A stretch of 35,081 nt of DNA from an uncultured Chloroflexota bacterium (GTDB taxonomy: Bacteria; Chloroflexota; UBA11872; UBA12225). This document shows positions 22,586-29,080 of this stretch, piece after piece. The translations under genes were made by a program, and so were the position numbers. The notes beneath the pieces were generated by a model that was given only the letters and a program-made list of their open reading frames with translations, ran no database searches and was not told where the DNA came from. The first letter of the stretch is position 1. Each line of letters opens with the position of its first letter. The DNA lies in assembly GCA_902805635.1 (NCBI GenBank), contig CADCTC010000225.1:1-35081 (forward strand). Direction: 5' to 3'.

Positions 22586-23833
22586 ATGGGGGTTCAGTCT
22601 GGGGTCACGAGAGAAACGCTGGTGAAAGGCATCGCAGCCAGCGCCGGTATGGCGGCGGCCGTCGCACCCAAGACGGTCTTGGCCGGCGGGCCGGTGACAG
22701 GGAGCAGCATGAGCGAGCTGAGCGGGGTGGCCGGCATCACCGTCTATGTTGGTGTGGGAGCGCGTGGCGCCGGGATCTACCGCTTCGTCATGGACCGGAA
22801 CACCGGTCGCCTGATCCAGCGTGACGTCGCGGAGCAGCAGGTGCCCGGCTGGCTGGCCCTGGACTCACGGCAGCGCGCCATCTACGCCGGCATGGGCGGC
22901 AACCGCGTCGGCGGCTGGCGGATCGATCAAGCGACCGGCCGCCTCACCTTCGGCAACGCCCAACCCACCGGTACCGCCGCCTACCCACACGTCCACGTCG
23001 ATCCCACCGATTCGGTGCTCGTCGGCGCGAGCTACGGCGGCGGCGCCGTTGGCGTGAACCCCATCCTCTCACCGGGAATGCTCGGGGAGCCCACGCACGT
23101 GATGCAGCACAGCGGCCCGCAGGGGCCGGTCCAGCCGGACCAGTCGCAGCCGCGTGCCCACCAGGTGCAGTTTGACCCCAGCGGCCGGTGGGCTGTGGTG
23201 CAGGACCTCGGCCTCGACCGCACTTACGTGTATCGTGTCAACCCAGTGACCGGCGCGCTCAGCCAGAATGACCCGCCGTTTATCCAGACCGCACTCGGCC
23301 GTGGCCCACGTCACGCATCGTTTCACCCCAGCGGCCGCTTCGTGTACGTCATCAACGAGCTGGACTCCACCATGACCGCGTTCGCGTGGGACAGCGCACG
23401 GGGCTCCCTGCGCGAGTTGCAGAACGTCTCCACGCTGCGCCAGGACTGGCAGGGCAGCCGGTGGTCGGCGCAGGTGGTGGTCCATCCCAACGGCCGTTGG
23501 GTGTACGGATCCAACCGTGACGTCAACGGTGAAGGCAGGCGCAGGATCGGCACGGCGTTTCTCGAGAGCGACGACATCGCGGTGTTCCGCATCGACCAGA
23601 ACACGGGGATGCTAGCGACCGCGGGGCACCAGTACTCAGGCGGGAAGAACCCCCGCAACTTCAATATCGACCCTTCGGGCCGATTCATGATCGTGGCGCA
23701 CCAGGACAGCGACAACATCGTAGTGTTCCGCATCGACCAGGCCACCGGCATGATCCACCCTACAGGACACGAGGTGCGCAGCGTCTCTGAGCCGCTGTGC
23801 GTCCAGTTCGCCTCGCGCGTGGGCGTCAGCTAG
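22586..23833 (+). CDS. Secreted beta-propeller protein, lactonase (6-phosphogluconolactonase-like) family
   Basis: 415 residues. A signal-like N-terminus (LVKGIAASAGMAAAVAPKTVLAGG) is followed by a seven-bladed propeller built from repeats of the YVxxxLDSTMTAFAWD type. Examples are ITVYVGVGARGAGIYRFVMD, SGRFVYVINELDSTMTAFAW and DSDNIVVFRIDQATGMIHP, each with a ten-residue DPSGRF motif between strands. This is the Lactonase fold known from cycloisomerase 2 and 6-phosphogluconolactonase-like proteins; some are real lactonases, others have unknown roles. GGAGGAGAGG, 5 nt before the ATG, is the strongest SD in the window and decides the start; an upstream ATG at 22541 is rejected. It may open sugar lactones outside the cell (inference). 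Confidence 0.8.
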   Translation: MGVQSGVTRETLVKGIAASAGMAAAVAPKTVLAGGPVTGSSMSELSGVAGITVYVGVGARGAGIYRFVMDRNTGRLIQRDVAEQQVPGWLALDSRQRAIYAGMGGNRVGGWRIDQATGRLTFGNAQPTGTAAYPHVHVDPTDSVLVGASYGGGAVGVNPILSPGMLGEPTHVMQHSGPQGPVQPDQSQPRAHQVQFDPSGRWAVVQDLGLDRTYVYRVNPVTGALSQNDPPFIQTALGRGPRHASFHPSGRFVYVINELDSTMTAFAWDSARGSLRELQNVSTLRQDWQGSRWSAQVVVHPNGRWVYGSNRDVNGEGRRRIGTAFLESDDIAVFRIDQNTGMLATAGHQYSGGKNPRNFNIDPSGRFMIVAHQDSDNIVVFRIDQATGMIHPTGHEVRSVSEPLCVQFASRVGVS

Positions 23834-23988
23834 GGCTCCTCACCGGTAGGCCAGTCAACCCGCCGGAGAGCCGCGCCACCGCTAGCGTTATTGCTCCCGG
23901 TGGCCGCGCGTCCCAGAATGGATGGCACACGGCCGGCGGCCTCAGAGGCACCGGAGCCGCCGGAGCCGTGACGTGAGGAGGCAACGGG

Positions 23989-24264
23989 ATGACGGCGGGG
24001 ACATCAGGGCTGCTGGAAGCGGTGGGAGAGCGCATCCGTGCGCGGCGCGAGCGGCTGGGCATGACTCAGCGCGACGTGGCGAACGGGCTGCACCTCATTG
24101 GCGATGCACACTACGCCCACATGGACGTGATTGGCCAGGCGGTATTCGGCGCCTTTATCGCGGAGCGGTTCGCCGCCAAGAACACGGAGAGCCACGTCGC
24201 GGCCACGGCAGCAGTGGTGGGTGGCCGCGCCAGAGGACTAGGCGAACCGGTGCGGGCCACCTAA
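23989..24264 (+). CDS. Chimeric small ORF beginning with an HTH (XRE) N-terminus
   Basis: 91 residues. Residues 9-31 (EAVGERIRARRERLGMTQRDVANGL) are the first two helices of a Cro/C1-type HTH. The rest of that domain is absent; instead the frame continues LHLIGDAHYAHMDVIGQAVFGAFIAERFA, which does not fit an HTH and looks like part of another protein. AGGAGG 8 nt before the ATG is a good SD, so the ORF is probably translated. A 3'-truncated regulator gene joined to a piece of another gene is the simplest reading. No DNA-binding function can be expected. Confidence 0.45.
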   Translation: MTAGTSGLLEAVGERIRARRERLGMTQRDVANGLHLIGDAHYAHMDVIGQAVFGAFIAERFAAKNTESHVAATAAVVGGRARGLGEPVRAT

Positions 24265-24373
24265 CGAGGAACGATGGAGCTGCCGGGCCACCGTGACCGC
24301 GCTCCTGATGTCACTCAGGTGTATGAGCTGGTACTGCCGGCGTAGACGCGGCGCATGGCACCATGTGACCAAC

Positions 24374-25576
24374 ATGGAAAGACTCCGCGTCGGCGTCCTG
24401 GGCCTGGGCCGCGGCATGACGCACCTGCGCAACTTCCTCGCACTGGAGAACGCCCTGGTAGTCGGCGCCTGCGACCAGCTGCCGGGACGCCGGGAGCGCG
24501 GCCAGGCGCGTGCCGCCGAAGCCGGCGCGGCGGGGGCCGAGACGCGCCTCGTGCCGGAGTTGGAAGATCTGATTGACCTACGACCCGACGCCGTGGTAGT
24601 TGCCAGCAACGGCAAGTTGCAGGTGCAGCACGCCATCCAGATCATGGACGCCGGCTGCCACGTGCTCTCTGAGGTGCCCGGCGCCTACACCGAAGAGGAG
24701 TGCGTGCGCCTGCGTGCGGCCGTGGAACGCACCGGCAAGACGTACATGCTGGGCGAGAACACGTGCTACTGGGACTTCTTCCGCTACTTCCGCAAGTGGG
24801 TTGCCGAGGGCCGCTTCGGGGCCATGTCCATTGCGGAGGGGGAGTACATCCACTGCCTGCCGGCCACCCTGCGCCTGCCCGATGGATCCAGCATCACCCC
24901 CACCGCGGCGCGCGCGGAGGGGCGAACCGACACCGAGCCCTCGTGGCGTGCCGACCAGCCACCTATCCAGTACCTGACCCATGACCTTGGGCCGCTGCTG
25001 GAGGTGCTGGACGACCGCTGCGTGTCGGTCACGTGCCGCAGCGCGCCGTGGCGCTCGCCGGACGCGCCTCTGCGCTCGGACGGGCAGATCGCCCTCTTCC
25101 AGACCGCCAAGGGCGCCTTGATCAAAATCATGGTGCAACTCAACCTGCACCGGCCGGAGGAACATCGCTACCGCATCTTCGGCGTGGAGGGCGGCGCCGA
25201 GTGGTTCACCTACGAGAAGCTCGCCCGGCGACACGTGCGCAGCGGCGACGGGCGGCCCACCTGGGAAGTGGTGCCTGTGGGGCTTGCCGGGCGCGGCGAT
25301 GACACCACCACCGGCCATGGCGGGGCCGATCTGAAACTGGCTCGCGCCTTCACCGAGGCTATCCTGGATGGGAGGCCCGCGCCCATCGACGTGTACCGCG
25401 CCATCGAGTACACCCTGCCCGGCATCCTGGCCAACCGCTCGGCTGAGCTGGGTGGCGTGCCGATCTCGATCCCAGATCTACGCCGGAAGCCGTTCGACCG
25501 CTCCGCCTTCTGGGACAGCATGCCGCTGCCTGATGCCGATCCACCGGGCACGCCCTATCAGGCGCTTCAGCCGTAG
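24374..25576 (+). CDS. Gfo/Idh/MocA-family oxidoreductase
   Basis: 400 residues; NAD(P)-dependent oxidoreductase of sugars or sugar derivatives. The Rossmann motif is RVGVLGLGRGMTH near the start; AVVVASNGKLQVQHA and AGCHVLSEVPGAYTEEE are the usual next strands, although the EKP Lys region reads SEVPG, so the catalytic Lys of the classical motif is not in its usual place. The C-terminal alpha/beta domain has the conserved YLTHDLGPLLEVLDDR segment with a probable substrate-binding Asp/His, as in Gfo/Idh proteins. The ATG at 24374 is chosen from domain alignment; the frame opens further upstream. No SD seen. Convergent with the enolase-superfamily gene. Confidence 0.82.
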   Translation: MERLRVGVLGLGRGMTHLRNFLALENALVVGACDQLPGRRERGQARAAEAGAAGAETRLVPELEDLIDLRPDAVVVASNGKLQVQHAIQIMDAGCHVLSEVPGAYTEEECVRLRAAVERTGKTYMLGENTCYWDFFRYFRKWVAEGRFGAMSIAEGEYIHCLPATLRLPDGSSITPTAARAEGRTDTEPSWRADQPPIQYLTHDLGPLLEVLDDRCVSVTCRSAPWRSPDAPLRSDGQIALFQTAKGALIKIMVQLNLHRPEEHRYRIFGVEGGAEWFTYEKLARRHVRSGDGRPTWEVVPVGLAGRGDDTTTGHGGADLKLARAFTEAILDGRPAPIDVYRAIEYTLPGILANRSAELGGVPISIPDLRRKPFDRSAFWDSMPLPDADPPGTPYQALQP

Positions 25577-25613
25577 TGCGGAGTAGCGGGGCAGTCGCTC
25601 GGCAGGACGAGGG

Positions 25614-26795
25614 TCAGCGGCTCAGCTTCTCCACCTGATCCCAGTCCAGCTCGATACCTAGGCCGGGGCCTTCCGGCGCGCTGGCATATCCGGCGCCAAA
25701 GTGGCTGGTGTCGGTGAGGATGTCCTCGGCGAACCAATGCGGACCGAGTGTATCGATGGGGTAGCAGTAGTTCTCCAGCGCCGTGGCGGCGTGAACGGCC
25801 GCCGTTGCGCCGATCGACGATTCCAGCCCCGACCCCATGGCGCAGCCGATGCCTACCAGCTCAAACGCGCGCACGAGCTGCGCCGCCTGACGCAGCCCGT
25901 GCCGGAAGACCGGCACGCTCACCACGTCGCACCACCGATGGCGAATGATCTCGTGCGCCACCGACAGGCGCACGTACCCAACGTGGTACATCACGCGCTC
26001 GCCGAGCGCATCGGCTACCCGGCGCAACCCCGGCAGGTCCTCGTTCGGCGCCGGCTGCTCCAGGCACTCGAATTGCACGCCGCGTTGGCGCGCCGTGCCA
26101 AACCGCTTGATCGAATCTCCGGCCAGGAACGCGCCGTTGTCGTCGGGCCGCAGTGGCACGTCCGGTCCGATCGCCGCCTGAATGGCAGTCAGCGCCTCCA
26201 CGTCCCAGGGTGTGCCGGTCTTCACCTTCACCACGTGCCGGAAGCCGCGCTCCACCGCGTCGCGTGCCTGGTCCACCATCAGGTCCACGTCACGCGTGGC
26301 CGGCACGTTCCACGTCAGCGGCACGCTCGCGCGACTCCGTCCTCCCAGCAGCTTGTACAGCGGTACCCCCAGCGCTTTGCCCATCAGGTCATGCAGCGCC
26401 AGGTCGATCCCCGCGGCATAGACGGTCGAGTCGTGGGTCGTGATGCCCCACAGGCGCGACATAATTCGGTCGACGTCGAACGCGCTCTGCCCCACCAGGC
26501 TCTTGGCCAGGAACGCCTCCACGTACAGCTGCGCCGCCTGCCCCGCGCGCGGATCACCCCCCTTGACGATGATGTCGCCAATGCCCGTCAAGCCACTGTC
26601 GGTCCTCAGCAAGAGGATCACAGAGCCGGTGTACTGGCCAGCCCCCGGTCCCATCGGCCGTCCGCCCACTACGCTCTTACCGCTCGAGTAGCCGAATGCC
26701 AGCGGCACGCGCACGAACCGTGTCTCTACGGCCGTGATGATCAGGTCACGCGGCTGCGCCGGTGCATCGTTGCCCACACCCCAACGCTCTGTCAC
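25614..26795 (-). CDS. Enolase-superfamily protein (MR/MLE subgroup) with altered active-site positions
   Basis: 393 residues. The capping domain (ITAVETRFVRVPLAFGYSSGKSV, then YTGSVILLLRTDSGLTGIGD) and barrel (AAGIDLALHDLMGKALGVPLYKLLGG) are typical. The KxK motif is present in VVKVKTGTPWD, and two metal ligands are visible (D in RPDDNGAF, E in ECLEQPAPN). The third ligand, usually in an ADES-type segment, is replaced by YHVGYV, and the second catalytic Lys of the usual KxxKxGG region aligns with Arg in PVFRHGL. So the classical chemistry is probably lost or changed. The GTG at 26793-26795 is preferred because TACCCT lies 7 nt upstream; a frame open to 26846 begins at TTG. Convergent with the Gfo/Idh gene. 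Confidence 0.8.
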   Translation of the reverse strand: MTERWGVGNDAPAQPRDLIITAVETRFVRVPLAFGYSSGKSVVGGRPMGPGAGQYTGSVILLLRTDSGLTGIGDIIVKGGDPRAGQAAQLYVEAFLAKSLVGQSAFDVDRIMSRLWGITTHDSTVYAAGIDLALHDLMGKALGVPLYKLLGGRSRASVPLTWNVPATRDVDLMVDQARDAVERGFRHVVKVKTGTPWDVEALTAIQAAIGPDVPLRPDDNGAFLAGDSIKRFGTARQRGVQFECLEQPAPNEDLPGLRRVADALGERVMYHVGYVRLSVAHEIIRHRWCDVVSVPVFRHGLRQAAQLVRAFELVGIGCAMGSGLESSIGATAAVHAATALENYCYPIDTLGPHWFAEDILTDTSHFGAGYASAPEGPGLGIELDWDQVEKLSR

Positions 26796-26802
26796 GCTGG
26801 GA

Positions 26803-26808
26803 AGGGTA
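26803..26808 (-). promoter_or_regulatory. Candidate -10 hexamer TACCCT, leaderless arrangement
   Basis: TACCCT on the minus strand ends 7 nt before the GTG at 26795; no SD between. It supports this start over the TTG upstream. Confidence 0.4.
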
Positions 26809-26860
26809 CACCCCCCGCCGGCCCCAGCTGTTGCCACACGGCCCAACGTTCGAGGCCGGC

Positions 26861-26900
26861 GAACTCCCCTCTCCTATGGGAGAGGGGCTGGGGGTGAGGT
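26861..26900. repeat. REP-like palindromic element at the 3' end of the PAS/kinase-like gene
   Basis: Stem CCCCTCTCC/GGAGAGGGG (26866-26874, 26879-26887) with a 4-nt loop, then CTGGGGGTGAGGT. Same stem and tail as the element at 20546. On the minus strand it supplies the last codons and the stop of the PAS/kinase-like ORF. Confidence 0.75.
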
Positions 26901-27770
26901 CTCCCCCCGCACGTGTTCGTCACGCACGGAGCCCACGTCGAGGGTGGTGCCATGGGGCGTGCCCCAGTCGATCTCGCCGTTGAAGGCGGCTTCGATAAGG
27001 TCATGGATGATGCGCGCCGCGTCGTGCGCGGCGCTGGCAGCCAGGCTGGCACGCCGGCGGGCGTTCTCCGGCAGCTGAGGCGTCCGCTCTAGCAGCTCGG
27101 CATAGCCGGCGGTCACCGCAAGGCGATTGCGCAGCTCGTGCTCGAACGTGCGCGCCGTCAGGCGCACGCCTGCCTCACGTGATTCCACCTCGCGCGCCTG
27201 CTCCTGCGCGCGTCGCTCGGTCACGTCGGCCAGGAATCCGTCCACGCCGACCACGCGGCCCGCGGCATCGTAGACGCCACGTGCCTGCTCCCAGACCCAA
27301 CGCCGGTCGCCGGAGCGGTCACGCAGGCGGTAGCTGGTGCGCAGCGGCTGGCCGGCATGCAGCGCGCTGCGGAGCTCCTCAAGAACACGGGCGCGGTCGC
27401 GACTGTCGATCAAGTCGTGATACAGCGCCACCCGGTCGTCAACCAGCTCATCCGGCCGGAACCCCGTCAGTGCGGCACACTGCCCGCTGACGTAAATGAT
27501 TCGCCACGGGCCAATCGCATCTGGGAACCCGGCGTTTGCCGCACGATACAGCGTGCCCGGCAGCGCATCGAGCAGCGCCGAAAGCGGCTGTGCCCGCAGC
27601 AGCGCTTCGGGCGACGCAAACTGGGTGGATGGCGACAGCGCCGGGGCCGCGGCCTCCGGTACGTCGGAGTCCACGAGCGCCGCTTCTTCGGCTGGCAGTG
27701 GCGTCACCAACATGGGGCCCGCAGGCAGCGTGCTGGCGCCTTGCTCATACAACGAAATCGTAGTTGTCAT
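26874..27770 (-). CDS. PAS domain protein with histidine-kinase dimerisation helix, lacking the ATPase domain
   Basis: 298 residues. After a disordered leader of about 75 residues comes a PAS fold-3 domain (about 80-190): GPWRIIYVSGQCAALTGF, RVLEELRSALHAGQPLRTSYRL, WVWEQARGVYDAAGRVVGVDG. Then FEHELRNRLAVTAGYAELLERTP (about 207-229) is a HisKA-type H-box helix with its phosphorylatable His and the paired helix AASAAHDAARIIHDLIEA. No HATPase_c motifs (N, G1, G2 boxes) follow. The last ~10 residues, GETSPPAPLP, and the stop are encoded by a REP-like element, as if the 3' part of the gene was lost there. It could still be a sensor or phospho-acceptor without kinase activity. Start ATG at 27770 lacks an SD. 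Confidence 0.7.
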   Translation of the reverse strand: MTTTISLYEQGASTLPAGPMLVTPLPAEEAALVDSDVPEAAAPALSPSTQFASPEALLRAQPLSALLDALPGTLYRAANAGFPDAIGPWRIIYVSGQCAALTGFRPDELVDDRVALYHDLIDSRDRARVLEELRSALHAGQPLRTSYRLRDRSGDRRWVWEQARGVYDAAGRVVGVDGFLADVTERRAQEQAREVESREAGVRLTARTFEHELRNRLAVTAGYAELLERTPQLPENARRRASLAASAAHDAARIIHDLIEAAFNGEIDWGTPHGTTLDVGSVRDEHVRGETSPPAPLP

Positions 27771-27841
27771 TCGGCCGCGCGTCAACTATCGTCAACGCGC
27801 TGGGGCCGGTGCGCACCGGGACCCCACCGCGAGCGCTACCG

Positions 27842-29038
27842 CTATCCCTCTCCGCCCAGGAACTTCCTTGTCGCCCTGACCAGGATCTCGGCGCCGATCG
27901 GCAGCGCGTCTTCATCAAAGTCGAAGCGCGGTGAGTGGTGCGGCGCATCGAGCCCCTGCGCAGGATTGGCGCTGCCGATGCGCATGTAGCAGCCCGGGAC
28001 GGCGGCGCAGAAGTAGGCCATATCGTCACCGCCGAGGCTCGCCTCGTGCTCGACTAGCTGATCCTGCCCAACCACCTCGGCGGCGGCGCGCTGCACCAGC
28101 GCCACAACCGCCGGATCGTTCACGGTTGATGGGTAGCTTTCGTCCCACTCGATCTCAGCACGTGCCCGCATCGACGCCGCGATTCCCTCCACCGTCTCCT
28201 GCACGCGCTGCTTGAGGTGGCGGCGCAGGTCAGGGTCATAGGTGCGCAGCGTGCCTCGCAGCTCTACGGTGTCGGCAATGATGTTCCCTGCAGTGCCGCC
28301 GTGGATCGCGCCGACAGTGAGCACTGCCGGCTGGGCAGGCGACTTCTCACGTGTCATCAGCAGGTGGAGCGCGGGACCAACCAGGAACGCCACAGCGATG
28401 GGGTCCACCGAGAGGTGCGGACGCGCGGCGTGGCCTCCCTTGCCGTGGATCGTGAGCACAAAGCCATCGCACGCGGCGGTGATAGGCCCCGACTGCGCCG
28501 CCACCTGCCCTACACGCAGCGTGTTCGCCAGGTGAATCCCAATCGCGGCGTCCACCTTCGGCTCGTTCAAGATGCCAGCGCGGATCATAGGCTCGGCGCC
28601 GCCGGTGGTTTCCTCCGCCGGCTGAAAGGCGAAGACCACGTTCCCCGGCAGTGCATTGCGCCCGCCGGCGAGGACCCGCGCAGCGGTAAGTGCCATGGCC
28701 GTGTGGCCGTCGTGCCCGCAGGCGTGCATGCGGCCCGCGTTGCGGGAGCCGTACGGCCGTCCATCCGCCTCTTGAACCGGTAATGCGTCCATGTCCGCCC
28801 GGATGAGCATCGTCCGGGCGGACGCGACGCCTTCGCCACCGCGCAGCACGCCGACGACGCCCGTGCCGGCAATCCCCTCGCGCACGTCCAGCCCCGCGGC
28901 GCGCAGCTCCTCGGCAACCCGGCGCGCCGTCTCGTGCTCCTGGAACCCCAGCTCAGGGCACTGGTGCAGCTCGCGCCGCAGCGCAATCACGTGATCGCGG
29001 TCTTCCCTGGTCAGCACAGATGGCGATTCAACAGTCAC
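27842..29038 (-). CDS. M20D-family amidohydrolase (N-acyl amino acid/peptide type)
   Basis: 398 residues. Metallopeptidase-fold hydrolase with the M20D signature MHACGHDGHTA (metal-binding Cys and His residues), preceded by IALRRELHQCPELGFQEHETA and LIRADMDALPVQE. FAFQPAEETTGGAEPM supplies the catalytic Glu pair, and the lid (dimerisation) domain is seen from ACDGFVLTIHGKGGHAARPH on. The EHEASLGGDDMAYF segment with its conserved Asp/Glu completes the family pattern. Members include N-acyl-L-amino acid, IAA-conjugate and hippurate hydrolases; substrate unknown. Cytoplasmic. The GTG at 29038 is chosen because TAGACT lies 7 nt upstream; a TTG at 29062 has no such support. Divergent from the GHL6 gene, 42 bp apart. 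Confidence 0.87.
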   Translation of the reverse strand: MTVESPSVLTREDRDHVIALRRELHQCPELGFQEHETARRVAEELRAAGLDVREGIAGTGVVGVLRGGEGVASARTMLIRADMDALPVQEADGRPYGSRNAGRMHACGHDGHTAMALTAARVLAGGRNALPGNVVFAFQPAEETTGGAEPMIRAGILNEPKVDAAIGIHLANTLRVGQVAAQSGPITAACDGFVLTIHGKGGHAARPHLSVDPIAVAFLVGPALHLLMTREKSPAQPAVLTVGAIHGGTAGNIIADTVELRGTLRTYDPDLRRHLKQRVQETVEGIAASMRARAEIEWDESYPSTVNDPAVVALVQRAAAEVVGQDQLVEHEASLGGDDMAYFCAAVPGCYMRIGSANPAQGLDAPHHSPRFDFDEDALPIGAEILVRATRKFLGGEG

Positions 29039-29045
29039 GGAGTCA

Positions 29046-29051
29046 AGTCTA
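29046..29051 (-). promoter_or_regulatory. Candidate -10 hexamer TAGACT, leaderless arrangement
   Basis: TAGACT on the minus strand ends 7 nt before the GTG of the M20 gene (29038). Confidence 0.4.
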
Positions 29052-29066
29052 TGCGACCGCAACTGC

Positions 29067-29072
29067 TACGAT
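29067..29072 (+). promoter_or_regulatory. Candidate -10 hexamer TACGAT, leaderless arrangement
   Basis: TACGAT ends 8 nt before the ATG of the GHL6 gene (29081), with no SD between. The divergent M20 hexamer lies 16 bp away, so two start sites share 42 bp. Confidence 0.45.
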
Positions 29073-29080
29073 GCGGCGCG

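Noticed and set aside
25701..26897. Plus-strand frame of 398 codons opposite the enolase-like gene
   Set aside because: Arg/His/Gln-rich shadow of a GC-rich gene; the minus strand has the conserved enolase motifs.
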